From Paenibacillus cymbidii (GTDB lineage Bacteria; Bacillota; Bacilli; Paenibacillales; NBRC-103111): 64,000 bases of DNA. The position numbers and the translations under genes were made by a program. This document shows positions 25,668-34,876 of the stretch, piece by piece. The stretch's first letter is position 1; each line of letters starts with the position of its first letter. The stretch spans positions 248,001 to 312,000 of the forward strand of contig NZ_SHLX01000001.1 of NCBI RefSeq assembly GCF_004764705.1, written 5' to 3'. The notes beneath the pieces are model-generated. The model made no database searches and was not told where the DNA came from. It worked only from the letters and a program-made list of their open reading frames with translations.

Positions 25668-28600
25668 TCCCCAGCGCAAGCCGGAAGGCAGCACCTGGAC
25701 GGACAAACAATGGGAAGCGATAGCGCGCACCGGCGAACACGTGCTGGTAGCCGCAGCGGCCGGCTCGGGCAAAACGGCGGTGCTCGTCGAGCGGATCATC
25801 CGCCGCATCGCCGATCCGACGGACGGCGTCGATGTTGACCGCTTGCTCGTCGCCACGTTCACGAAAGCCGCCGCCGACGAAATGCGCGAGCGCATCCGCG
25901 ACGCGCTGGCGAAGGAGCTGCTGCGGCAGCCGGATTCGCCGCACCTGCGCAAGCAGCTTGCGCTCATGGGGCGGGCGGCGATTACAACGCTTCACTCGTT
26001 TTGCCTCGATGTCGTGCGCCGGCATTTTCAGGCGATCCCGATCGACCCGCGCTTCCGCATCGCCGACGAAACCGAAGCCGAGTTGCTGCGCATGGAGACG
26101 CTGGAGCGGCTGATGGAGGAGAACTACGAACGATCGCCGGAAGGCAGCTCCTTCTGGCAGCTGACGGAATGGTACGGCGGCCAGCGCAGCGACGACGCGT
26201 TGTTCGCGTTGGTGCTGCAGCTGTACGACGCGTCGCGCAGCCATCCCGATCCGGACGGTTGGCTGGACGGGGTGGCCACGCGATTCGAAGGTGCGGCGTC
26301 GGCAGGCGTTGCGGAAGATGCGATAGCGTTCTGGACGCAAGGGCTGCTGGCGGACGTGAGGCTTGCGCTCGATGGCGCGGCTTCGCTGCTAAGCGATGCG
26401 CTCGCCGTCGCGAACGAACCCGGCGGCCCGAAGCCGTATGCGGAGACGCTGGAGGACGAGCTGGCGATGATCGCGTACGTGCGCGGCTGCGCCGAGCAGT
26501 CGTGGGCGCGGCTGCACGATGCCGGCGCGGCGATCTCCTTCGGCCGGCTGAAGCCGTGCAAGGGCGACAGCTACGACAAGGCGCTGCAGGAGCAGGCGAA
26601 GGCGCTGCGCGATGCGGCCAAGGAGCGGCTTTACGCGCTCCGAGAAGAGCTGCTCGGGCGCACGCCGCAGCAGTTTGCGGCGGAGCTGGCGGCGATGGCG
26701 CCGCTGATGCGCGAGCTGACCGGGTTGGTGAGCGAGTTTGGACGTCGCTTCTTGCAGACGAAGATGGACAAGGGGCTCGTCGATTTTGCCGATCTGGAGC
26801 ATTTCTGTTTGCAGGTGCTGACCGATCGGCCGGCAAACGATGAAGCTGACAGCGCAAACGCCGGTGAAAGCGATGAGCGCCAGCCGTCGTTCGCGGCGCT
26901 CGCTTACCGGGAGCAATTCGCCGAAGTGCTGCTTGACGAATACCAGGATACGAACCGGGTGCAGGAAGCGATCGTTGCGCTCATTTCGCGCGACACGCCC
27001 GGCAACCGGTTCATGGTCGGCGACGTGAAGCAGAGCATATACCGGTTCCGGCTGGCCGAGCCGGGGCTGTTCCTGGGCAAGTACCGGACGTACGGCAGCG
27101 ACGGTTCGGGCGGCGGCCGGCGCATCGACCTGGCAAGCAATTTCCGCAGCCGCCGGGAAGTGGTGGACGGCGTCAACTTCCTGTTTCGCCAGCTGATGCA
27201 GGAGGACGTGTTCGAAATCGCTTATGACAAGGGTGCGGAGCTCGTGCATGGCGCCACGTACTATCCGGAAGCGGAAGCGGCAGCGGCAGCGGAGGGAGAA
27301 TGGGCGGCGGAGCTGCTGCTGATCGATCGCGGCGCCGGAGAAGGAGAAGACGCGCCAAGCGGAGCGGACGAAGCGGCAAAAGAGGAGGCGCCCGCTTCCG
27401 GCTCGTCCGGCGGCGACGAGCCGGAGCTCGAAACGGCGCAGCTGGAGGCGCGGCTGATCGCGTCGCGCATCCGCGAAATGGCCGGAAGCACGCTCGTCTT
27501 CGACAAGAAGGCCGGCGGCATGCGGCCGGCCACTTACCGCGACTTCGTCATCCTGCTGCGCGCCACGCAGATGTGGTCGCCCGTATTTGTCGAGGAGCTG
27601 CGCGCTTGCGGCATTCCGGCTTACGCGGACATCAGCTCCGGCTATTTCGAAGCGACGGAAATCGAAGTGATGTTCGCCTTGCTCGGCGTCATCGACAACC
27701 CGTTTCAGGACATTCCGCTTGCCGCGGTGCTGCGGTCGCCGCTGGTCGGGCTTGTGGCCGACGAGTTGGCGCGCATCCGGCTGGCGCGCAAGTCGGGCAG
27801 CTACTACGCCGCCGTGCTGGCGCTCGTCCGGCTGGACGAAGCTGCCGACGCGGGTCAAGCCGAGGCGGCCGCCGCCTCGGCGCTGGCCGCGCGCGCGCCG
27901 GCCGGCGCCTTCATTCCGGCAGCGCCGGAGCCGGAGCAGCGCGAGCTGTCGGCCAAGCTGCGCCGCTTCCTGGCGCGGCTCGATGTTTGGCGCGACGCGG
28001 CTCGCAGCGGTTCGCTTGCCGATTTGATCTGGCGCATTTACGGCGAAACCGGCTACTACGACTTCGTCGGCGGCATGCCGGGCGGCGCGCAGCGGCAGGC
28101 GAATTTGCGCTCGCTTTACGATCGCGCCCGGCAATATGAAGCGACATCGCTGCGCGGCCTGTTTCGATTCCTGCGGTTCGTCGAACGAATGCGCGACAGC
28201 GGCGGCGATCTCGGGGCCGCCCGGGCGCTTGGCGAGCAGGAAGACGTCGTCCGGATCATGTCGATTCACAAAAGCAAAGGGCTCGAGTTCCCGGTCGTTT
28301 TCGTCGCCGGCCTCGCCAAACGGTTCAATCGCCGCGACCTGGACGGCAGCTTCCTGCTGCACAAAGACCTCGGTTTCGGACCGAAGGTAGTCGACACCGA
28401 GCAGCGGGTCAGCTACCCGTCGCTGCCGCTGCTCGCGATCAAGGGAGCGATGCGCCGCGAAATGTTGGCCGAAGAGCTGCGCGTATTGTACGTTGCCCTC
28501 ACCCGGGCGCGCGAGCGGCTCATCCTGATCGGCACGGTCAACCCGCTGCAGAAGCAGCTGGCCGCTTGGGGCAGGCACATGGAATGCGGCGCGTTGATGT

Positions 28601-29685
28601 TGCCGGGCCATGAGCTGTCGCAAGCGATCAGCTACCTCGACTGGATCGGGCCGGCGCTGATCCGCCATCCGGACGCGCTGCCGCTGCGCCGTCTGGGCGG
28701 ATTGCCGGAGGCGGCGCGTTTGCCCGCGGCGGTGGCGGACGATCCGTCGCGCTGGCGGTTTGCGGTTGTGACGCCGGCCGAGGCCGCTGCGGTTTCGTCG
28801 GCCGACAGCGCCGACGCCCAATCGGCGTTTGCCGAGTCCGCAGCGGAAGCGAACCAGGCGCTGGATCGGCTGCACGCGCTGCGACAAGTGCCGCAGCCGG
28901 CGTCAGAAGCCGGCCGGCAGTTGGCCGAACAGTTGGCGTGGAAGTATCCGTTGGAGCTGGCGTCGCGGCTGCCGGCCAAAACGTCGGTAACGGAGCTGAA
29001 GCGGCTCAGCCAATGGGCGGAAGCGGAGGCGGAGGCGCGCGGCGACGAAGGCGGAGGCGGCGCCGGTCCGCTGCTTCCGGCGCTGGCGCCGCAAGCAGCG
29101 CCTGCCTGGAGCCGGCCGCGGTTCGTGCAGCAGAAACGAATGACCGCCGCCGAACGCGGCACCGTGTACCATGCCGTCATGCAGAACATTCCGCTGCGGC
29201 CGGGCGTGAACGAGGAGGACGTGCGGAAGACGCTCGCGGCCATGCGCGAGAAACGGCTGCTGACCCAGGAGCAGCACGATGCCGTCGATACCGGCGTCAT
29301 CGCCGGATTTTTCGCTGGTGCGATCGGCAGCCGGCTGCTCCGCGCCAAACGTGTGCTGCGCGAAACGCCGTTCAGCTACGGCATGAGCGCCGAGGAAGCA
29401 TACGCGGAAGCGGAGGCGTCCATCGCCGGCGAAACCGTGCTCGTGCAAGGGGTTATCGACTGTTTGTTCGAGGAGGAGGACGGGGGGCTGGTGCTGCTCG
29501 ACTACAAAACCGATGCCACAACGTCGCGCGGCCGCCCCGAGCCGAATCTTGACGATTTGACGGCAAGGTACCGCCTGCAGATCGGCTTGTACACCCGTGC
29601 GGTACAGCAGATTTGGAAACGGCCGGTTACCGAATCGTATGTCTTCTTTTTCGACGGCGCCGTTACGATCCGGATGGGCGGATGA
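25660..29685 (+). CDS. addA: Helicase-exonuclease AddAB, subunit AddA
   Basis: AddA provides the motor helicase and one nuclease of AddAB. The 1341-residue protein has UvrD-type helicase motifs: Walker A (AAAAGSGKTAVLVERI, residues 31-46), LLDEYQDTNRVQ (motif II), VGDVKQSIYRFRLA, IMSIHKSKGLEFPVVF and VALTRARERL. The C-terminal PD-(D/E)XK nuclease is intact (GVIDCLFEE followed by LLDYKTDA near 1281). The start at 25660 follows AAAGGAGG and overlaps the end of addB. Several low-complexity Ala/Glu-rich inserts (for example 27270-27430) make it longer than the Bacillus protein (about 1232). A terminator follows. Confidence 0.97.
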   Translation: MIDPQRKPEGSTWTDKQWEAIARTGEHVLVAAAAGSGKTAVLVERIIRRIADPTDGVDVDRLLVATFTKAAADEMRERIRDALAKELLRQPDSPHLRKQLALMGRAAITTLHSFCLDVVRRHFQAIPIDPRFRIADETEAELLRMETLERLMEENYERSPEGSSFWQLTEWYGGQRSDDALFALVLQLYDASRSHPDPDGWLDGVATRFEGAASAGVAEDAIAFWTQGLLADVRLALDGAASLLSDALAVANEPGGPKPYAETLEDELAMIAYVRGCAEQSWARLHDAGAAISFGRLKPCKGDSYDKALQEQAKALRDAAKERLYALREELLGRTPQQFAAELAAMAPLMRELTGLVSEFGRRFLQTKMDKGLVDFADLEHFCLQVLTDRPANDEADSANAGESDERQPSFAALAYREQFAEVLLDEYQDTNRVQEAIVALISRDTPGNRFMVGDVKQSIYRFRLAEPGLFLGKYRTYGSDGSGGGRRIDLASNFRSRREVVDGVNFLFRQLMQEDVFEIAYDKGAELVHGATYYPEAEAAAAAEGEWAAELLLIDRGAGEGEDAPSGADEAAKEEAPASGSSGGDEPELETAQLEARLIASRIREMAGSTLVFDKKAGGMRPATYRDFVILLRATQMWSPVFVEELRACGIPAYADISSGYFEATEIEVMFALLGVIDNPFQDIPLAAVLRSPLVGLVADELARIRLARKSGSYYAAVLALVRLDEAADAGQAEAAAASALAARAPAGAFIPAAPEPEQRELSAKLRRFLARLDVWRDAARSGSLADLIWRIYGETGYYDFVGGMPGGAQRQANLRSLYDRARQYEATSLRGLFRFLRFVERMRDSGGDLGAARALGEQEDVVRIMSIHKSKGLEFPVVFVAGLAKRFNRRDLDGSFLLHKDLGFGPKVVDTEQRVSYPSLPLLAIKGAMRREMLAEELRVLYVALTRARERLILIGTVNPLQKQLAAWGRHMECGALMLPGHELSQAISYLDWIGPALIRHPDALPLRRLGGLPEAARLPAAVADDPSRWRFAVVTPAEAAAVSSADSADAQSAFAESAAEANQALDRLHALRQVPQPASEAGRQLAEQLAWKYPLELASRLPAKTSVTELKRLSQWAEAEAEARGDEGGGGAGPLLPALAPQAAPAWSRPRFVQQKRMTAAERGTVYHAVMQNIPLRPGVNEEDVRKTLAAMREKRLLTQEQHDAVDTGVIAGFFAGAIGSRLLRAKRVLRETPFSYGMSAEEAYAEAEASIAGETVLVQGVIDCLFEEEDGGLVLLDYKTDATTSRGRPEPNLDDLTARYRLQIGLYTRAVQQIWKRPVTESYVFFFDGAVTIRMGG

Positions 29686-29691
29686 ACAAAA

Positions 29692-29727
29692 CCCCTGCTC
29701 GCTTCCGTGAGCAGGGGCTTCTTTTTC
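29692..29727 (+). terminator. Terminator after addA
   Basis: CCCCTGCTC and GAGCAGGGG form a 9-bp stem around an 8-nt loop, followed by CTTCTTTTTC. An AACAAAA run precedes the stem, so it may also act for the convergent gene ending at 29735. Confidence 0.85.
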
Positions 29728-29734
29728 ATCATGT

Positions 29735-31531
29735 TCAGGCGTATGCCGCCTTTTTGCCTTCCGATTCCCGCAGCGCGACCCAGCCTTCCAGCGTTTCGTG
29801 GTGCATCGGTTTGCCGATCAGATAACCCTGGATTTCGTTGCAATTGAGCCGGCGCAAATATTCGTACTGCTCGGATGTCTCCACGCCTTCCGCCGTCACT
29901 TTCAGCTTCAGCGTGTGCGCGAGCACGATGATGGCCCGAACGATGGCCGCATCGTCGGAATCGAGCCGGATGCCGCCCATGAACGAACGGTCGATTTTGA
30001 TAACGTCGATCGGGAACCGTTTCAAATAGCTTAGCGACGAGTAACCGGTGCCGAAGTCGTCGATCGCCAGCGACAAGCCCATTTCCTTGAGCTCGTGCAG
30101 CATTTTGATCGAGGTGTTCACTTCGCGCATCGCCGCCGTTTCCGTCACTTCGAGCTCAAGCAGCGAGGGCGGCATGCCCGACTTGCGCAGCACCTTGGCG
30201 ATAATGCCCGGCAAGTTCGGCTGCTGGAACTGGCGGCCGGATAGATTGACGCTGATCCGAAACAGCGGCACCCCCATCTCCGTCCAGCGCATCCGCTGCT
30301 CGCACGCCATGCGCAGCACCTGCTCGCCGATCGGTACAATCAGCCCGGTTTCTTCCGCCAGCGGGATAAAATCGTTCGGCGGTATCATGCCGAGCTCGGG
30401 ATGCTGCCAGCGCACAAGCGCCTCGACGCATACCAACTCGTCGGTTTGCGTTGCCAGTCGCGGCTGGTAATACACGACGAACTGCTGGCGTTCGATCGCC
30501 TGCCGCAGCATCGTTTCCATCCGGATGCGTTCGATGCCGTCGGCGTCGGCCGGAGTCGTGTAGTACTGGTGGTTGTTGCGGCCTTCCTGCTTCGCCCGGT
30601 ACATCGCGGAATCCGCGTTTTTCATCAACGTGTCGGGATCGAGCCCATGCTCGGGAAACATCGCGATGCCGATGCTCGTCGTTATGAACACGTCCTGCGG
30701 CTCCAGCTTTATAATTTCCTTCTGCGCCTTGATGATCGCGTCCGCAACGATGTCGACGGCGTTCGTGCCGCCGATGCCGTTCAGCAGAATCATAAATTCG
30801 TCGCCGCCCATGCGGGCAAGGAAGGCCTGCTTGGGCAAACATTTTTTGATCCGCTCGGCCACCGTGCGCAGCAGTTCGTCACCGGCGGCAAGTCCCATCG
30901 TGTCGTTGACGTATTTGAAATTGTCGAGGTCGACGAACAGAATCGCCAGGCGCCAGCCTTTGCGCGAAGCGATCCGCATCGCCGCTCCCAGCCGGTCCTT
31001 GAACATTTGCCGGTTCGGCAGCAGCGTCAGCGCATCGAAAAACGCCAGCGTATTGAGCCGGTCGGTACTGCGCCCGACGAACATGATGACGATGAAAATG
31101 CCAATGACGTTGAGCAGCGTGTCGAACGAACCGAAGCTGCCGCCTTGCACGACATGATACAGCACGATGCCGCCGAGACCGAACATGCTGGCGTATATGC
31201 CGGCGACAACGCCAAGCTCGAAGGCGTAGAGCGGAACGATCAGCAGGTTGAGCCAGGTCGTATTCAAATGATGGTTCCAATCGGGAAAGATGAACATGGC
31301 ATACAGCAGCAGCATGTCGACGATCAGAAACCACCAGAACGTGTGACGGCGGAGAATGCTGTCCAGGTCCTTCGTGATGAACGCGCGCCAGAACAAATAA
31401 AATGTCCACACCGATGACAGCAGTACAAGAAGCAGAAGGACAGGCTGCGCCGTTTCGAACAAGTAGAGGCTGAACAGCACGAATGGAATAAGCAGATGGC
31501 CGAGCGAAAACATTTGGCTGTTCTTGTTCAT
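29735..31531 (-). CDS. Membrane GGDEF-EAL cyclic-di-GMP turnover protein
   Basis: The 598-residue protein has an N-terminal integral membrane sensor of about six helices (residues 1-165), a GGDEF domain with intact MGGDEF near residue 240, and an EAL domain with intact EAL (about 371), DDFGTGYSSL and the DVIKIDRSF segment. Both synthase and phosphodiesterase signatures are present, so the protein may be bifunctional. The RxxD inhibitory site that usually precedes GGDEF is absent (PKQAF lies there), arguing against product inhibition. The start at 31531 has AGAGGTG seven bases upstream. Spo0A-box-like sites lie about 125 bp upstream of the start. Confidence 0.92.
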   Translation of the reverse strand: MNKNSQMFSLGHLLIPFVLFSLYLFETAQPVLLLLVLLSSVWTFYLFWRAFITKDLDSILRRHTFWWFLIVDMLLLYAMFIFPDWNHHLNTTWLNLLIVPLYAFELGVVAGIYASMFGLGGIVLYHVVQGGSFGSFDTLLNVIGIFIVIMFVGRSTDRLNTLAFFDALTLLPNRQMFKDRLGAAMRIASRKGWRLAILFVDLDNFKYVNDTMGLAAGDELLRTVAERIKKCLPKQAFLARMGGDEFMILLNGIGGTNAVDIVADAIIKAQKEIIKLEPQDVFITTSIGIAMFPEHGLDPDTLMKNADSAMYRAKQEGRNNHQYYTTPADADGIERIRMETMLRQAIERQQFVVYYQPRLATQTDELVCVEALVRWQHPELGMIPPNDFIPLAEETGLIVPIGEQVLRMACEQRMRWTEMGVPLFRISVNLSGRQFQQPNLPGIIAKVLRKSGMPPSLLELEVTETAAMREVNTSIKMLHELKEMGLSLAIDDFGTGYSSLSYLKRFPIDVIKIDRSFMGGIRLDSDDAAIVRAIIVLAHTLKLKVTAEGVETSEQYEYLRRLNCNEIQGYLIGKPMHHETLEGWVALRESEGKKAAYA

Positions 31532-31586
31532 CAGGTGCACCTCTAAAATAGGTTCTGTCAATCGCTCAGGCAAAATGGATATCCAT

Positions 31587-31592
31587 ATTATA
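31587..31592 (-). promoter_or_regulatory. -10 element of the GGDEF-EAL gene
   Basis: A perfect TATAAT reads on the minus strand, 55 bp before the start codon. The corresponding -35 region is poor, which is common for promoters that need an activator. Confidence 0.45.
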
Positions 31593-31650
31593 GTACAGAA
31601 TCGATTCGCTTGCTTAAAAATATTGCAAAGAAAACATAAATTTTTGGGGA

Positions 31651-31680
31651 TTATGTCGAATTATGTATGATTATGTCGAA
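31651..31680 (+). promoter_or_regulatory. Two Spo0A-box-like sites in a 10-bp tandem triplet
   Basis: Three 10-bp units follow each other: TTATGTCGAA, TTATGTATGA and TTATGTCGAA. The first and third contain TGTCGAA, the Spo0A box core, at 31654-31660 and 31674-31680, spaced exactly 20 bp (two helical turns). They overlap the stop codon of the AraC-type gene and lie about 65-90 bp upstream of the -10 of the GGDEF-EAL gene. Binding is inferred from consensus only. Confidence 0.5.
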
Positions 31681-32588
31681 AAATATTGTTTGCGAAATGC
31701 AGCCGGCGTCAGGCCCGCATAAGCTTTAAAATCGGCGTGGAAATGTTCCGCGAACGGGTAACCGACATTTTCGGCAATGTCGCGAACGGTCCGTTTGCTG
31801 TTGCGGAGCAGGTCCTGGGCTTCTTTCATCCGCGTGTCGAGCAGCTTCTGGCGAAACGACATGCCGTACATGTCGTGCAGAATGCGGTTCAATTGCCGGG
31901 TGCTGACGAACAACTCGGCCGAAAGATCGCTTTCCCTCAATTTGGAACCGAACCGCTCGGAGAAAAAAAGCTCGATCGTCCGTTCCCGATCGCCGGAATC
32001 GTTGCCTGAGGTCTGCGGCTGGCGATCATCGCGGCATTCCGCCGCCTGCAGCGGCGAGCTGCGGATCACTTCGACGAGCAACTGCGCAAACAGGCTGCCA
32101 ACCGCCACGACATGGCCGGTGCGGCGGCGTTGCAGTTCGGTTTCGATGGCGGCGAGCAGTGCGGGAATGATCGGGTGGTCCGGCACCGTAAAAAAAGGCA
32201 GTGCGGCCAGCAACTGCGGCAGGCCGGTAGCTTCCCGGTCCGAATCCGGGCGCGCATGGGCACAGCGGAAGAAAAAGCACGTTTTGCTTACGCCGCCTTG
32301 ATGGCCGGGCAGCTGCGCGTGAACCGTGTTCGGGGGAATGACGCAAAAGCCGCCGGCCCCGATTTCGAAACGTCCCTGCTCGAGGCTGAGCGCCATCGTG
32401 CCTTCGTTCACGAACTGGAATTCGAATGCCAGATGCGCGTGCGCCGTCACCCGCATGCTCGTGTCGGTTTCGTAGAACGATTCATTCGTATAAACGCGGC
32501 AGCGCAGCGGGGCGATTTCCGTATCAAATGGGGCTGGAGCCGGGGGCGTTGCAGTTCGTTTTTCCATTGGGTTGTTGCGCTCACGCAT
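31671..32588 (-). CDS. AraC family transcriptional regulator
   Basis: The 305-residue protein has an N-terminal cupin ligand domain (HAHLAFEFQFVNEG...IPPNTVHAQLPG, a double-His cupin pattern) and a C-terminal double helix-turn-helix with STRQLNRILHDMYG and VRDIAENVGYPFAEHFHADF. Such regulators respond to small molecules, often sugars. The start at 32588 is chosen because GGAGG lies 8 bases upstream. It is divergent from the flavoprotein gene at 32825 and may control it. Confidence 0.88.
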   Translation of the reverse strand: MRERNNPMEKRTATPPAPAPFDTEIAPLRCRVYTNESFYETDTSMRVTAHAHLAFEFQFVNEGTMALSLEQGRFEIGAGGFCVIPPNTVHAQLPGHQGGVSKTCFFFRCAHARPDSDREATGLPQLLAALPFFTVPDHPIIPALLAAIETELQRRRTGHVVAVGSLFAQLLVEVIRSSPLQAAECRDDRQPQTSGNDSGDRERTIELFFSERFGSKLRESDLSAELFVSTRQLNRILHDMYGMSFRQKLLDTRMKEAQDLLRNSKRTVRDIAENVGYPFAEHFHADFKAYAGLTPAAFRKQYFST

Positions 32589-32748
32589 CGGCGTCGCCTC
32601 CGGCTCGTTGTCGCATGTTGACGTATTTTGGTGATGCCATTCTACCATCCCCGATTTGTGCGCGTAAAGAGACTTGCGTCGCCATTTGCGGCCGGATGAA
32701 TCCTATTGCAATCGGCCGTCGACGGCGGGATAACGTCCGGTTCGGCCA

Positions 32749-32777
32749 TTGTTTCCGGCCGGGGCATTTCTTACAAT
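32749..32777 (+). promoter_or_regulatory. Promoter of the flavin oxidoreductase gene
   Basis: TTGTTT (32749-32754) and TACAAT (32772-32777) are spaced by 17 bp. The site lies 48 bp upstream of the start codon, in the divergent region with the AraC-type gene. Confidence 0.6.
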
Positions 32778-32824
32778 GAATGGGAACCGGGACTCATAAG
32801 GAGAGCATACAAGGAGGATGTGCA

Positions 32825-34027
32825 ATGAAACGTTCCTTTGTCATTTTGGGCGGCGGCGTTACAGGTCTGAGCACGGCTTACCATTTGGCGCGCATGGGGG
32901 CGGGGGAAGTGACGGTGCTCGACAAAGGCCCTGTCGGCGACGGCTCCAGCAGCCGGGCGGCGGGCATCATTACCGGACTGCTCTGGAGCGAAACCGGCGT
33001 GCTGGCGCGCAAGCTCAGTCTCCGCCGCTTCCGCGAGCTGTCGGAAGAGCTGGACGGCTACAAGTTTCAGGCAGTCGGGGCGCTTAATTTGTTCGACGAC
33101 GACTCTTGGGGCGAAAGGGAGAAGCTGCTGCCGTTATACGATCGCTGCGGCGCGCCGTACGAAATCATGAGCGCGTCCGACATGCGCGCCCGCTGGCCGG
33201 AGCTGCGCCCGCGCGAAGGCGCGATCGGCCTGTTCGATCCGCTCGGCGGCTACAGCGAGCCGGACGATTACGTGCCCGCGCTGGCGCGCAAGTGCCGCGA
33301 GCTTGGCGTCACGATCCGCGAGGGCGAGGCGGCGGAGGAACTGGCGCTGGACGGCGCCGGAGCGGTTGTTGGCGTGCGGACTTTGCGCGGCCTGATTCCG
33401 GCGGATGCGGTCGTTTGCACGCTATATTCGTGGACGAACCTGTTGCTGGCCAAGGCGGGCATTCGGCTGCCGGTCAAAACAGTCGTTCACCAGCGTTACC
33501 TTACCCGGCCGCTGGAAGTGCCGGCGTCGATTCCGGCGGTCAACGCCGACCCGTACGGCGGTTATGTGCGGCCTGCGGCGAACGGGAGACTGCTGCTCGG
33601 TATCGAAACCGGCGCGCGCGAAGAGTACCGCGTGACGCGAGCGGACTTTCACCTGCGCGAGCTGACCGCGCCGGCGTCGCTCAAGCGGGAGCTGCGGACG
33701 AGTTTCGAGCCGCTGGTGCCGGCGCTTGCGCAAGCGGATTGGGACGACGCGGCCGACCGGATCGGCCTGCTTACCTTCTCTCTGGACGGCGAGCCGATTG
33801 TGGGGCCGATCGCCGGCATTCCGGGCTTGTTCGTCGGCGTCGCTTTCCACTCCGGCGGCTTCGCCTACAATCCGGCCACCGGCCTGGTGCTGGCCGAACT
33901 CGCCGCCGGCGAACCGACGAGCGTCGACATTGCCGCGTTCTCCCCGGCCCGCTTCGGCGCGGCCGAAACGGACGCCTACCTGGCCCTGACCGTGCGGCAA
34001 CAGGATGTTGTGCGCCGGAGGCATTGA
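32825..34027 (+). CDS. FAD-dependent oxidoreductase of the D-amino acid oxidase (DAO) family
   Basis: The 400-residue flavoprotein starts with a dinucleotide-binding motif (FVILGGGVTGLSTAYHLAR) and has the DAO-family serine-rich flavin contact GDGSSSRAAGIIT near residue 40 and a C-terminal GLFVGVAFHSGGFAYNPATG that closes the FAD site. Relatives oxidise glycine, sarcosine or D-amino acids, feeding electrons to oxygen or to a carrier. No signal peptide is seen. The start at 32825 follows AAGGAGG by 8 bases. It is monocistronic; the following kilobase holds only repeats. Confidence 0.88.
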   Translation: MKRSFVILGGGVTGLSTAYHLARMGAGEVTVLDKGPVGDGSSSRAAGIITGLLWSETGVLARKLSLRRFRELSEELDGYKFQAVGALNLFDDDSWGEREKLLPLYDRCGAPYEIMSASDMRARWPELRPREGAIGLFDPLGGYSEPDDYVPALARKCRELGVTIREGEAAEELALDGAGAVVGVRTLRGLIPADAVVCTLYSWTNLLLAKAGIRLPVKTVVHQRYLTRPLEVPASIPAVNADPYGGYVRPAANGRLLLGIETGAREEYRVTRADFHLRELTAPASLKRELRTSFEPLVPALAQADWDDAADRIGLLTFSLDGEPIVGPIAGIPGLFVGVAFHSGGFAYNPATGLVLAELAAGEPTSVDIAAFSPARFGAAETDAYLALTVRQQDVVRRRH

Positions 34028-34142
34028 AAGGGAGCCTGCTACGAGGGGGATGAAACGACACAAAGGCGAATCCCGACCTTCCTCATTAACGCGATCTGAC
34101 TGTACGAAAGTGCAAGGAGCAAGGCGTCCCTAAAGGTGACAT

Positions 34143-34515
34143 TTTGTGTCTGCTGGTTATCCCATTGGCTCAGACTGGTGCATTGGCGAGCGCGCGTGGG
34201 AGTGGGGAGTTAGTCAGTGGCGGCAGTTTGTATCTGCTGGTTTATCCCGTTAGCTCAGATTGGTGCGGTTGCAGTCATGCGTAGGAGTGGGGGACGAGTT
34301 GGTCGGCGGCAGTTCGTGTCTGCCGGTTATCCCGTTGGCTCAGATTCGTGCGATGGCGGTCATGCGTAGGAGTGGGGAGTTGGTCGGCGGCACTTCGTGT
34401 CTGCCGGTTATCCCGTTGGCTCAGATTCGTGCGTTGGCGGTCATGCGTAGGAGTGGGGGCGAGTCGGTCGGCGGTAGTTTCTGTCTGCTGGTCATCCCGT
34501 TGGCTCGAGATTGAG
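34143..34515 (+). repeat. Tandem repeat array, four units of 81-86 bp plus a partial fifth
   Basis: Units begin at 34143, 34227, 34313, 34394 and 34478 (lengths 84, 86, 81, 84 and 38). Each starts with a core of about 30 bp containing GGTTATCCCGTTGGCTCAGA, followed by a less conserved part that usually includes GTCATGCGTAGGAGTGGGG. Units 3 and 4 are nearly identical; unit 1 is the most diverged. Because unit 2 is 86 bp, the reading frame is not kept, so the array is unlikely to encode protein. The 1.03-kb gap between 34028 and 35061 is non-coding and filled by this array, its inverted satellites and palindromic element C. Confidence 0.85.
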
Positions 34516-34630
34516 TTTGCATGTATTTAGTTTGTATGTTTCGTATTTGAAGTATGCTTGGACAGTGCAATCACAGGACGATGGCGAGCATTTTTCTTAA
34601 AAATGATAGTTAGCTCATTGGCGTTCTTGA

Positions 34631-34786
34631 AATTGAGTCAAGGGGATACCCGCCAGAAGGGAAATTCCGGAGAGGACGGCTCCATCGAATCTGAGCCAAG
34701 GGGATACCGGGCAGAGCGCACATGCTGCTGCAAATACGCTTCGAGCCGCGCATGTTCCATTCTGAGCGAAGGGGATAGCGGGCACA
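34631..34786 (-). repeat. Three inverted copies of the array core
   Basis: Sequences at 34631-34658, 34686-34715 and 34758-34786 match the reverse complement of the array core; the best contains CTGAGCCAAGGGGATACCGG, against CTGAGCCAACGGGATAACCG expected. They are 55-75 bp apart and do not share the rest of the unit. They face the tandem array across about 115 bp, so single strands could fold back on each other. Confidence 0.75.
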
Positions 34787-34876
34787 CGGAACGTACGTGC
34801 ATAGCCAGGAACCCGCCCGGATTCACGGCAACGTCCAGGTTTTACTGGCTATTCCGTCATAAATGAATGGCAACGC

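Noticed and set aside
22836..25967. Minus-strand open frame of 1043 codons opposite addB
   Set aside because: Same GC effect: it mirrors the codons of addB, whose motifs are complete, and shows no recognised domain.
34227..34312. tRNA-like string TTAGCTCAGATTGGT in the second array unit
   Set aside because: It resembles a D-arm, but there is no acceptor stem, anticodon arm or T-arm at proper distance, and the other units diverge from it.
34260..34514. Open frame of 84 codons with internal repeats across the tandem array
   Set aside because: Unit lengths (84, 86, 81, 84) break the frame between units, no ribosome binding site is present and the repeats are conserved as DNA, not as codons.
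34143..34515. Array considered as CRISPR
   Set aside because: The whole unit, including the putative spacer, is repeated; units are longer than CRISPR repeats plus spacers usually are, and no cas gene is in the window.
34558..34866. Open frame of 102 codons between the array and element C
   Set aside because: No ribosome binding site, no domain, unusual composition for this genome, and it covers the inverted satellite repeats.
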